From: JBJMQS01 sp045802605
GTDB taxonomy: Bacteria; Planctomycetota; Planctomycetia; Gemmatales; Gemmataceae
Direction of reading: 5' to 3'
DNA: 64,000 nucleotides
Assembly (NCBI GenBank): GCA_045802605.1
Contig: JBJMQS010000054.1
Coordinates: 40,848 to 104,847 of the forward strand
Shown: in pieces, positions 45,083 to 53,633 of the stretch
How positions within the stretch are numbered: the first letter of the stretch is position 1
How the letters are laid out: each line of letters begins with the position of its first letter
The notes under the pieces: generated by a model
Told to the model about the DNA's origin: nothing
Databases searched by the model: none
Seen by the model: only the letters and a program-made list of their open reading frames with translations
Program-made: the position numbers and the translations under genes

Positions 45083-46831
45083 TCACCAATCCGGATAGCT
45101 CGGGGGTCGCTCGTTCTCTTTCGCCTTCACGCGATCTTGTCGCGCGGCGGCGATGCGAGCCATGGTCCGCCGCAAGTGCTCATCCAAATCGGCCGATGTG
45201 ATTTGGGCCGGCGTGTCTGTGTCCGCCAGCGCGGGCAAAGAGCCTTTGCCAGCGGGGCCCGGCTGATCAGTCACCTGCGGCGAATCGCCCGACTGCGGCT
45301 GCTCGCCGGTTGCTTTCGGCTGGCCTTTGGTGCTGGACTTTGTTTGCGGGCCGGGCCTCGTTGACTTGGTCGGTTCTGACGCATCGCCCGATTCGGATTC
45401 GGGTGTATTCGGTTGATCGGCCGGCACCTGCGCGAGCAGTTCTTTGGCGATCCCCAGATTCGCGCGGATTTGTGAGCTGAGTTGATCGCCGGCCGGCGTG
45501 ATGCGGTCGGCTTCCTCGAACGCCTGGATCGCGGCTCCGAGTGGCTCGCGCTTGCGGCCCGCGCAGCGACGGATCAAAGAGGTGCCCATGTTGTAAAGCG
45601 CCTGCGATCTTCGCGGACCCGTGGCATCGCTCAAGCACCAGCGGAAGTGCAACTCCGCTTCGCGGTATCGACCGAGCGCGGCCAGTGCCACGCCCTCGTT
45701 GAAGGCCACCAGGCCGGGATCCGGCGCGCGGCCCTCGGTCTTCACGTACCATTGGAGCGCCTTCTCCGGCTGACCGGTACTGAGCGCCGCATCGCCGCGG
45801 CGGAGCCAATCATCCACTGGTCCCGCGGCCATCGCCGCGACCGCGGCCCCGGCTGCGATCGCACGCCAGCGAATTCCCACCAAAGCGAGTGTCAGCATGA
45901 TCACCCCAGCAGCCAAGAACGGTGCCGGCCGCCCGGATGAGCGAGCGATGGCAAGTTCCGAATCCTCGCCCTGCGGATGTTCCGCCAGCAGGGCACGGAC
46001 AAATCCGATGACGTCTGCCGGCGACGTTTTCGCCGCGAGGTATTTGCCGCCGGTGCGCGTGGCCAACTCGCGCATCGGCTCTTCGTGCAGGCGGGTGCGA
46101 ACATTGGGCCGGCCCGGCACTCCGGCGTCGCGCTCCGGGTCGCCGATGCCAATTGTGCCAATGGGCACATGCGCTGACGCCGCGGCGTCAGCGCCAATAC
46201 CCCATTCGCCGTCGTGCACCGGATCATCGCCATCGCTCAAAAGTACGATCAGCCCGGCACCTTCACGACTGTGCGAGAGTGATTCGAGTGCGAGGTTGAT
46301 CCCAGCACCAATGCGGGTGCCGGACACTTGTCGGCCTGGTGCAACCCGCAAGCTTGTGGCATCGATGTCATTAATCGCGGATTGCACGAAGCGCAAATCG
46401 TAGGTCAGTGGGGCAATCAGGGTGGGTGTCGAAGAGAAAGCGATCAGTGAGACGCGATGGCCGCCCTGGCGGGCGAGGTTGGCCACGATTTCGCGCGCCA
46501 ATTCCTCTGCTCGGGCGAGCCGATCGGGCATCGCGTCTTTGGCGGACATGCTCCGGCTCACATCCAGCACGATCGCGAGATCGTAACCCGCTGCGGTGGC
46601 GGTTTGCATGGTCGCGCTCAGGCGCGGACCGGCGGCGGCCGTCGCGAGGAACGCGATGGCCAAGAGGAAAGCGAGGCCGCCCAACCAAGACTGGGATGCG
46701 GGCGCAATGCCCAGAGTGTCGCATCGCGAGCGGCGCAAACGGCGCGAGCGCGACGCCAACGCCACGATCAGGAGCATCGCGGCGATGCCTGCGATCAGCC
46801 ACCAAGGGTGTTCGAAATAGCGAACGAGCAT
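45083..46831 (-). CDS. BatB/BatC-like VWA-TPR membrane protein
   Basis: The protein has 582 residues from the ATG at 46831. Two membrane segments at the N-terminus flank a short loop. A von Willebrand A domain at about 85-270 carries the MIDAS motif IVLDVSRSMSAKDAMPDR and LIVLLSDGDDPVHDGEW. Two more hydrophobic segments follow, then TPR-like repeats (about 340-450, LVAFNEGVALAALGRYREAE). A Pro/Ser/Thr-rich tail comes last. This is a BatB-BatC fusion layout. The upstream ATG is favoured over the GTG at 46840 because GGTGAGGGGA precedes it. Confidence 0.85.
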   Translation of the reverse strand: MLVRYFEHPWWLIAGIAAMLLIVALASRSRRLRRSRCDTLGIAPASQSWLGGLAFLLAIAFLATAAAGPRLSATMQTATAAGYDLAIVLDVSRSMSAKDAMPDRLARAEELAREIVANLARQGGHRVSLIAFSSTPTLIAPLTYDLRFVQSAINDIDATSLRVAPGRQVSGTRIGAGINLALESLSHSREGAGLIVLLSDGDDPVHDGEWGIGADAAASAHVPIGTIGIGDPERDAGVPGRPNVRTRLHEEPMRELATRTGGKYLAAKTSPADVIGFVRALLAEHPQGEDSELAIARSSGRPAPFLAAGVIMLTLALVGIRWRAIAAGAAVAAMAAGPVDDWLRRGDAALSTGQPEKALQWYVKTEGRAPDPGLVAFNEGVALAALGRYREAELHFRWCLSDATGPRRSQALYNMGTSLIRRCAGRKREPLGAAIQAFEEADRITPAGDQLSSQIRANLGIAKELLAQVPADQPNTPESESGDASEPTKSTRPGPQTKSSTKGQPKATGEQPQSGDSPQVTDQPGPAGKGSLPALADTDTPAQITSADLDEHLRRTMARIAAARQDRVKAKENERPPSYPDW

Positions 46832-46833
46832 TC

Positions 46834-46881
46834 CCCTCACCTGGCCTCAGGGCCACCCTCTCCCGCAAAGCCGGGAGAGGG
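46834..46881. repeat. CCCTCTCCCG palindrome before the BatB-like gene
   Basis: CCCTCTCCCGC (46856-46866) pairs with GCCGGGAGAGGG (46870-46881). The adjoining CCCTCACCTGGCCTCAGGGCC is typical of the same repeat type. On the minus strand the element contributes the GGTGAGGGGA that serves as ribosome-binding site for the gene at 46831. Confidence 0.75.
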
Positions 46882-46886
46882 AAAAT

Positions 46887-47825
46887 TCATGGCACTCGCA
46901 GCCACGGTCCCAGATCTAGAAACAGCGAAAGCACCAAGCCAGCGCACGCGGCCAAAGCTAGCGCTCGATCCGCTTCGGTGTATCGACGAGCACGGTCGCT
47001 GGTTGCAACGTCGCGGGCCATCTGATCAATCGACTCACACGCCTGCGCGAGCGCTTGCGCATCGTTCGCGGCGAAGTAGGTGCCGCCTGTCATACGAGCG
47101 ATCGCTTCCATGCCGACGCGGCCAGGGCCGTTGGCTGGGCCGGCGTCGATCGAGTAAACCGGTACATGCGCGGCCGCGGCAAGCTGAGCGGCTTGTCGCG
47201 GCGTCAGGGCCGGGCTTGGCACGTTGTGTTCGCCGTCGCTACAGATCACCAGCACTTTATGTCCCGTGTCGGCGCCCAATCGCTCCAAACCATAAGCCAG
47301 TGCGTCGCCGAGGTTGGTTTCGTTTTCGGTTGGGATGCCGCGCGGCTCAGCCGCCTGCAACATGTGCCGGATGGCGCGGTGATCCAATGTCAGCGGGCAA
47401 GCGGTTTCCGGGAGGGTGGCGAAGAGCACGAGCCCAATGCGATCCTGCGGCCGGCGCGTCACCAATTCATCAAAGGCGGTTTTCACCGCATCCAAGCGCG
47501 GCACCTTGGCGCCGTTGCGGTCGAAGTCGGGCTCGGCCATGGAGCCGGAGACATCCAACACTAGCATTACGGCGATGCCTTCGGACTCCAGCCGATCACC
47601 GGGGAGCGGGATGCGCGGACCGGCAAGCGCGAGCGAAGCCGCGGTCAGGACCAGTGCGCGAAGCCAAAAACGGGCGCGCTCGACGCCTCGCGCTGCCAGG
47701 GGCACGAGTTCGGCGGCGTCGGGCCAGGCAACGGATGGGCGCGGGCGTCGCCGCCAGGCCCACAAGATGAGCGGCACAACGGGGATGAGCAGCAGTGCCC
47801 AGGGACGAGCGAATTCAAGGTTCAC
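46887..47825 (-). CDS. BatA-like VWA membrane protein
   Basis: The 312-residue protein starts with the characteristic short N-terminus MNLEFARPWALLLIPVVPLI and a membrane segment, then a second near 55-75. A von Willebrand A domain spans about 80-275 with the MIDAS motif MLVLDVSGSMAEPDFDRNG and VLVICSDGEHNVPSPALT. A C-terminal membrane helix (LALAACAGLVLSLFLDL) follows. It is probably the first gene of the Bat-type operon. The MoxR ATPase that usually leads such operons is not in the adjoining upstream sequence. Confidence 0.88.
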   Translation of the reverse strand: MNLEFARPWALLLIPVVPLILWAWRRRPRPSVAWPDAAELVPLAARGVERARFWLRALVLTAASLALAGPRIPLPGDRLESEGIAVMLVLDVSGSMAEPDFDRNGAKVPRLDAVKTAFDELVTRRPQDRIGLVLFATLPETACPLTLDHRAIRHMLQAAEPRGIPTENETNLGDALAYGLERLGADTGHKVLVICSDGEHNVPSPALTPRQAAQLAAAAHVPVYSIDAGPANGPGRVGMEAIARMTGGTYFAANDAQALAQACESIDQMARDVATSDRARRYTEADRALALAACAGLVLSLFLDLGPWLRVP

Positions 47826-47861
47826 GTGAACAGGATAGCAGAATGCGCGGTCGAATTCGTC

Positions 47862-48434
47862 CTAGCGGTCCGGGCTTACAGTTGCCTCTCGCCGCGCGGT
47901 CCGACCCACAATCAAGGCGTGGGCTCCGAAAAACAACGGCACGAAGATCAGAGAAGAAAGCACCGTCCATCGATGGAATGCCAGGGCCGCGAGATAACTT
48001 TCGCCCAGGCCCGTCAGCGAATTCTCGTATCGATCCCCGATGAGTTGCCGCCACGCGGCGAAGTTAGTTACGAGAAAAAACAACAGGTCGCTAGCGATGG
48101 CCCCGGCACCGATCTTCCAGGGCGAATTGGTGCGGCGGAGCAAGAGGCCCATCAAGACGGTGACGAGAAAGCATCCATAGACAAAGGGATCAGCCGCGTA
48201 ACTGCGGGCCTGGGCCAAATAGGCGTCGCTGACGACCATGACGGCCAAGGGCAGCACCCACCCGACCCGCGCCGGCAGCCGTGCCCCCGCATAGAGTGAT
48301 AGCGCACCCATGGCGGCGAAATTCGCGGGAAGGGTGCCGATCGGCAGCACGCGCAACACCCCGCTCAACACTGCGAGCGCGATTGCCAACGGCCAGCACG
48401 GGGCGATTGGTTCGGATTGCTTCTGTTCAATCAT
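47862..48434 (-). CDS. DUF6580-like membrane protein
   Basis: The 190-residue protein has five to six membrane segments. It begins with a helix containing LAIALAVLSGVLRVLPIGTL, then NFAAMGALSLYAGARLPARV, and DLLFFLVTNFAAWRQLIGDR, the last being the type of phrase seen in DUF6580 (ECF-transporter S-component-like) proteins. The substrate is unknown. It lies 36 bases upstream of the BatA-like gene on the same strand and might be cotranscribed with it. Confidence 0.72.
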   Translation of the reverse strand: MIEQKQSEPIAPCWPLAIALAVLSGVLRVLPIGTLPANFAAMGALSLYAGARLPARVGWVLPLAVMVVSDAYLAQARSYAADPFVYGCFLVTVLMGLLLRRTNSPWKIGAGAIASDLLFFLVTNFAAWRQLIGDRYENSLTGLGESYLAALAFHRWTVLSSLIFVPLFFGAHALIVGRTARREATVSPDR

Positions 48435-48609
48435 CTCGGACCTCAGACAGTAGTTTTCTTCATATTAGAGCGCGGGGGCCGAGGCCGCAGCGTACATTTC
48501 ACCCATTGGAATTATTGTCGCGCTTGGGCACCAATTTGCTGGAAAACCCCGCTCGCTCAAGTATGCAGGCTCTCGCATATCCCCATTCACACCCGGAAGG
48601 AGTCACTTC

Positions 48610-49861
48610 ATGCTTCGTCGTGGAACTCGTATCGCCTCATCGTCCAGTCAGCGTCGTCGCTCGATTTTACGGCTCGAGTGCCTCGAACTGCGGGCCAACC
48701 CCTCGACGCTCTTGGTGGATGACAACCTCGCGCAGTTTCCGAGCGCCAAATACACGTCGATCCAAGCGGCCGTCAACGCGGCCTCGCCGGGCGACCAGAT
48801 TCGGGTGTACGCCGGCACGTATCACGAGCAGGTAATCATTCCCAGCAAGTTGAATAATCTCAGTCTGATCGCGTTCGGTGCGCCCAATAGCGTGAAGATC
48901 GCTCCGAACTCCTTCGCGGCCGATCCGACGACCGAAGCCATCGTGCACGTCGCCGGCGCGCACAACGTGAAGATCCAGGGCTTCTTAATCACCGGCGCGG
49001 ACGCGCCAACTGGTAACACCAAAGGTGCCAACTATGGCGTGCTCGTCGATCAAGGCGGCTCCGCGTTTGTACGAGACAACCACATCACGACCATTCGCGA
49101 CCTCACACTGAGCGGAGAGCAGGAAGGAATTGGCATTCAATTCGGCTTCACCAATTCGAAAGGAACGATCCTGTCAAGCGGCAGCGGCGAAGCTGAGCAC
49201 AATCTGATCGAAGACTACCAGAAAGGCGGCGTGGTCGTGATCGGCGCGGGCTCAAAGGCCGAGGTCGAGGAAAACGTCATCCATGGCGTCGGAGCCACCA
49301 ATGTCATTGGCCAAAACGGGATTCAAATCAGCAACGGGGCCAAAGCGGAAGTCGAGCGGAATGTCGTCACCGGAAACAACTACACGGGCACTGGCTTCGT
49401 CTCCGCGGGCATCTTGATTTATCAGACCAATGGCGTCTTATCAGACCAATGGCGTCGAAGTGGAGCGGAACCTCGTCAGTGGCAACAACGAAGGAATCTA
49501 TCTGTTCCAGGCGAACAACAATGAAGTGGACCGCAATGTCTCCAGCAACAACACGGCCGACGGCATTGTGCTGTTTCAATCCAACAACAACCGGGTACGG
49601 CACAACCGCACCTCGAACAACACTATCGACGGCATCGACATCGACACGTCGAACAACGACTTCGTCGAGCACAATATTGCGTGCATGAACGGCAAGTACG
49701 GCATCGCGATCGAGCCCACCTCGACCGGCAACAAAGTTCGCAAGAATTGGTTAGGCGGCAATGGGGTGGCGAATCTGTTCGTCGGCAATCCCAACAACAA
49801 TATCAGCGGCAATCACATCGTCACCAATTGCAATGTCGGCGACGATAACGACGACGATTAG
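48610..49861 (+). pseudogene. Parallel beta-helix surface protein, frameshifted by a 19-bp duplication
   Basis: The frame starting at 48610 (strong CCGGAAGGAG upstream) begins with the planctomycete-type motif ILRLECLELRANPS and then reads as a right-handed beta-helix (IQAAVNAASPGDQIRVYAG, VEENVIHGVGATNVIGQNG). At 49419-49437 and 49438-49456 the same 19 bases occur in tandem and throw the frame into a premature stop at 49524. Removing one copy gives a continuous 410-residue protein ending NCNVGDDNDDD at 49861, with the second half (FQANNNEVDRNVSSNNTADG) continuing the same helix pattern. It may be a true mutation, phase variation, or a sequence error. Confidence 0.85.
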
Positions 49862-49881
49862 TCCAATTGCGGACGGAAATG

Positions 49882-49910
49882 ACGCCCCGCGCTCGCCGCG
49901 CGGGGCGTTT
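49882..49910 (+). terminator. Likely terminator after the beta-helix gene
   Basis: The stem ACGCCCCGCG / CGCGGGGCGT (49882-49891 with 49899-49908) has a seven-base loop, CTCGCCG, and is followed by TT. It lies 21 bases after the stop. The T-tract is short, so activity is likely but not certain. Confidence 0.6.
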
Positions 49911-49930
49911 GCCGTTACACTGGCCGGGCG

Positions 49931-51892
49931 ATGCTCGCAACCGGCAACGACTGGCTCATTCCCCCGTGGGTATTCGCGGCCGGGGTCGTGGCTGCGCTCC
50001 TCATCGCGCTTTTCACGCGGGCGGGCTGGCTGAAACTCTTCGGCCCGGTGCTATTTTACGAAGTGATTCGCGCCGCCCGCCGCGACCGCTATTTCCTCCT
50101 GCGCAGCCTCTATGCCACCGGCTTATTCCTTTTATTGTTGTGGGTGCGCTGGATCTGGGGCTTCAGTCGCACTGCGGATCATCGGGTGAGTCATGATGAC
50201 ATGGCCGGCCTGGCCGCAACGTATTTCGGCGCGTACGCGGTGGTGCAGTTTGTTGCCGTTGTTCTTTTGACGCCGGCTTATGTCGCCGGCTGCATCGCCG
50301 ACGACAAGGAACGCCGGGTGCTGGAATTTCTCCTGAGCACCGATTTGGCCAATCGCGAGATTATCTTCGGCAAAGTCGTCGCTCGCATCGGCAATCTGCT
50401 GTTGTTTCTGCTGGCAGGATTGCCGGTCCTCAGTCTGGTGCAGTTCTTCGGCGGCATCGATCCGGCCATCCTGCTGATCTCCACCGGCGCGACGGCCGTG
50501 ACCATGCTCGGCCTTTGCGGTGTCTCCATGGTGAACTCTGTCCAGCGAAAGCGGGGGCGGGACGCGGTGCTGATGACGTATGGCGCCGCGGTCGGATATG
50601 TGATCATCAGCCAAGTGCTAAACATTTTCGTGCTGATCGCGGGCAACATGCCCGACTCGTGGGCCAGCCAAGCGATGCTTTCGACTCAGCGGGCCATCGA
50701 AGTGTTCAGTTGGGGCGACCCACTCAAGGCTGTCTTTTACGAATTCAAGAAAATCTTCGCGACCGGCGCGGGTCAGGGTGACATGTTGCTCGAGTTGTTC
50801 GGTCATTACGCTTCATTTCACATGACCGTATTCGTGCTCGGCATCGCCTACTCGGTCTGGCGCGTTCGGCACATTGCATTGCGGCAAGCCGGCGGCGGCG
50901 AGGTTTCCGCAAAAGGCCGCAAGACCCGCGATCGCCGGGATGTTTCCGATTCACCCATGGTTTGGAAAGAAACGGTTGCCGAGGGGACACTGAAATTCGG
51001 CTGGCTCGCACGGCTCGGGATTCTGGTCCTATTCGCGGCCGCAGTGGTGCCGTTAGGCCTGATCTTTTATTTCTCACTTATCGAGCGCGGAAGTTTTGAA
51101 AAAAGCGCTTGGGAGCAGTTGCGCGAAGGCGTCAACGGTTGGGTTCGCACTCTCAACGCGATCATCACTTCGGTCATGTTACTCGGTATCTCGGTTCGTG
51201 CGGCCGGTTCGGTTGGCGGCGAACGCGATCGCGATACTCTCGTGAGCTTGCTGACCACGCCGCTCGCGGCACGCGACATCTTGATGGGCAAATTCTGGGG
51301 CGCGATTGCCAGCGTGCGCAAGCTGGGTTATTTGCTGGGAGCGATTTGGCTCATCGGCTTGGTCACGGGCGGCGTGCATCCGGCCGCAGTGCCGGTGCAG
51401 TTGATTGCACTTGTGCCAGTGGTGTGTGCGGCCGCGGCGGTGGGGCTGTTCTTCTCCGTCATCTGCACGACGACGTTGCGGGCGCTGACGCTCACGATTA
51501 TCGGCATGATCCTCGGCCTCGGCGGCCATTGGATGTGCGGCAGCATGTGTTGCCTTGCGCCGCTGGCAATGTCGGGCGCTCGCGCCTTGATGGAATACGG
51601 GACGGCCTTCGCCGTGGGCATGACTCCCGCCGCCGTCTTCTTCGCGGTTCCCTTCGAATGGGGTGCGAGATTTTGGACCGAGAGCCAGGCGTGGGGCTTT
51701 TTCGCGACTGCCGCCTTGGGCCATTGCGTCTGGGGCGGCGTCGCCGCCATCCTCTACAGTGCCGCACTGGACCGCTTCACGCGCAACACCAACCGCGGCG
51801 AACGGATGGTGCGCATGGTGAAGCTACAGCCGGCCAGCGGCCATGTGACAGTATGTGGTAATGAATCTCTTCGGCCCAATTTTCAAATATGA
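49931..51892 (+). CDS. ABC-2 type transporter permease protein
   Basis: The 653-residue protein is made of two similar halves. Each has an N-terminal helix (PPWVFAAGVVAALLIALF; later LARLGILVLFAAAVVPLG) and the ABC-2 signature of DDKERRVLEFLLSTDLANRE then IIFGKVVARIGNLLLFLLAG, repeated as GGERDRDTLVSLLTTPLAAR then DILMGKFWGAIASVRKLGY. About ten to twelve membrane segments are predicted. The family exports or acts in multisubunit transport, but no substrate is known. The ATPase gene is not adjacent. It overlaps the next gene by 32 bases. Confidence 0.82.
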   Translation: MLATGNDWLIPPWVFAAGVVAALLIALFTRAGWLKLFGPVLFYEVIRAARRDRYFLLRSLYATGLFLLLLWVRWIWGFSRTADHRVSHDDMAGLAATYFGAYAVVQFVAVVLLTPAYVAGCIADDKERRVLEFLLSTDLANREIIFGKVVARIGNLLLFLLAGLPVLSLVQFFGGIDPAILLISTGATAVTMLGLCGVSMVNSVQRKRGRDAVLMTYGAAVGYVIISQVLNIFVLIAGNMPDSWASQAMLSTQRAIEVFSWGDPLKAVFYEFKKIFATGAGQGDMLLELFGHYASFHMTVFVLGIAYSVWRVRHIALRQAGGGEVSAKGRKTRDRRDVSDSPMVWKETVAEGTLKFGWLARLGILVLFAAAVVPLGLIFYFSLIERGSFEKSAWEQLREGVNGWVRTLNAIITSVMLLGISVRAAGSVGGERDRDTLVSLLTTPLAARDILMGKFWGAIASVRKLGYLLGAIWLIGLVTGGVHPAAVPVQLIALVPVVCAAAAVGLFFSVICTTTLRALTLTIIGMILGLGGHWMCGSMCCLAPLAMSGARALMEYGTAFAVGMTPAAVFFAVPFEWGARFWTESQAWGFFATAALGHCVWGGVAAILYSAALDRFTRNTNRGERMVRMVKLQPASGHVTVCGNESLRPNFQI

Positions 51893-53630
51893 GCTGGTGC
51901 GGGTCGCTCGCCGGCAGAAGATTTTTCGCGGACGATGCTTGTACGCGCTGGCATTGGCTGGCGCGATCGGGTCAATGCTTCTCTATTTCACACATCTTAA
52001 TGCAATTGGATCGATCTCGGATTTGATTTTCCAATCGCGGTTGGACCTGCGCGCGGTGGCACAGTTTGGCTGGCTCTTTTTTTTGGTGTTTGTCGCACTC
52101 CAATTTTACATCGTCATCCTGTGGACCAGTCCGATCGCTTCGACGCCAATCCCGGAGGAAAAGGAACGGCAGACTCTGGCGATCTTATTGACGACGCCGT
52201 TGAGCGATCGGGAGATTGTCTTTGGCAAAGTCGCTGCGCGAGTGGCGCAGATGCTCATGGTGCTACTTGCCGGACTGCCGATTTTGGCCGGCCTGCAGTT
52301 GGTCGGCGGCTTGGACCCGATCCTATTGCTCGTGGTTTTCGCGGCGACAATCCTGCTGGTTTTGAGCTTGGCCGCCGTGGCCGCGGCGATGAGCGTCGGA
52401 GCTTCCAGTGTGAAGTCCGCTAATGCGGTTCCTGGAATCGTGACGGTCGGTTACTTATTTGGTGTACTCTCGCTAAGCGTCGGGGTCGATTCGAACCTTG
52501 CGGGGCCGCGATTCAGTTCGGAAGTTTTGAATTGGATCAATGCCGGCAACCCAATCTGGGCGGCGCTTCAACTCGGACAAGAGCTCCTCGCCTCCGGGCG
52601 GTTCGACACGCTCTTGCCTTGGGTGTTTTTGAAGTACGCGATTTTTCACGCTGTGGTCATCTGCCTATTTGGCCGTTGGGCAGCCCAGAGCCTGCGATTT
52701 CGAATCGCCCGACAAACCGATTCGGTTGCGAAGGCTGCGATTGCGCTGAAACCCATCCAACGCAAACGGCCGCCGGTCTATCAGAACTATCCGATTCTCT
52801 GGCGCGACCTGTATACCGTAGTGGGCGGACGCCACAGTATTCCTAGGTGGCTAAAGTTTGTCGCTGCGTTTTTTGGCTTGTTCGCGGTCGTGCTGATTTG
52901 TGGTCCACTTCTCGGAGCAGTCGTTGGGTGGTTCCTCAGTGATGACCGTGCCGCGTTCCGAAAGGGTTTTCACCTATGCGTTCGTCTCTACGGGACACTC
53001 ATACTGACGGCGCTTTTGATCGTGGGTGTGGTAGGTTCGGGCATTTTGTTCGATCGCGATCGGCGGCAAAATACGCTGGACGATTTGTTCCTGACCAAGC
53101 TCAGCAATCGCGAGATCCTCGCGCAAAAATTGCTTGCGCCACTCTTCCGCATGAGCGTGCTTGGAATCATTTGGGGACTTTATTGGTTGGAGGATTTGGT
53201 TATGGGTGACCTATCGCCTTGGGCTATCGTTAGCGTACCGCCTCTATTCGCGCTCTACTTCGTGACGGCAATGATTGTGGGTCCTTTTTATGGGGTGGTG
53301 CCTAAAGTCAGCTTGCCCGCATCCGCAAAGGCGAGCATTACATTTCTCATGCTAATGACGTGGCCTGTCGTGCCTTTTGCAGCCGCCGTGTCGCTCACAA
53401 ACGATTTCGCGTTGCACAAGTGGTTCGGGGGTTTTGCCATGGGGCTCTCACCTCCGACGGCGATCGCGGTCTTAACGCTGGGCCGCAATGACACTGAATT
53501 CACTGGTCCGGACTTTCCATTTTCAGCATTTGCCGCCGGGCTGGCATTCGGTGTTACTCTTTACGTTTCACTGGCGTGGCTCGCGTGGCGTGGTGCGGCA
53601 CGGCGGTTGACGGCAATTCGCCCCGAGTGA
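51861..53630 (+). CDS. ABC-2 type transporter permease protein
   Basis: The 589-residue protein parallels its neighbour: MNLFGPIFKYELVRVARRQK, then TPIPEEKERQTLAILLTTPL, SDREIVFGKVAARVAQMLMV, and a second module DRDRRQNTLDDLFLTKLSNR with EILAQKLLAPLFRM. Roughly a dozen membrane segments are predicted. The ATG at 51861 was chosen over the GTG at 51855. Its start lies inside the preceding permease gene, implying coupled translation and probably a heterodimer. Confidence 0.82.
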   Translation: MNLFGPIFKYELVRVARRQKIFRGRCLYALALAGAIGSMLLYFTHLNAIGSISDLIFQSRLDLRAVAQFGWLFFLVFVALQFYIVILWTSPIASTPIPEEKERQTLAILLTTPLSDREIVFGKVAARVAQMLMVLLAGLPILAGLQLVGGLDPILLLVVFAATILLVLSLAAVAAAMSVGASSVKSANAVPGIVTVGYLFGVLSLSVGVDSNLAGPRFSSEVLNWINAGNPIWAALQLGQELLASGRFDTLLPWVFLKYAIFHAVVICLFGRWAAQSLRFRIARQTDSVAKAAIALKPIQRKRPPVYQNYPILWRDLYTVVGGRHSIPRWLKFVAAFFGLFAVVLICGPLLGAVVGWFLSDDRAAFRKGFHLCVRLYGTLILTALLIVGVVGSGILFDRDRRQNTLDDLFLTKLSNREILAQKLLAPLFRMSVLGIIWGLYWLEDLVMGDLSPWAIVSVPPLFALYFVTAMIVGPFYGVVPKVSLPASAKASITFLMLMTWPVVPFAAAVSLTNDFALHKWFGGFAMGLSPPTAIAVLTLGRNDTEFTGPDFPFSAFAAGLAFGVTLYVSLAWLAWRGAARRLTAIRPE

Positions 53631-53633
53631 CCG

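Noticed and set aside
45902..47770. Long plus-strand frames opposite the VWA genes (for example 46457-47770)
   Set aside because: They are Arg/Pro-rich, lack domains and lie opposite well-supported BatA/BatB-like proteins.
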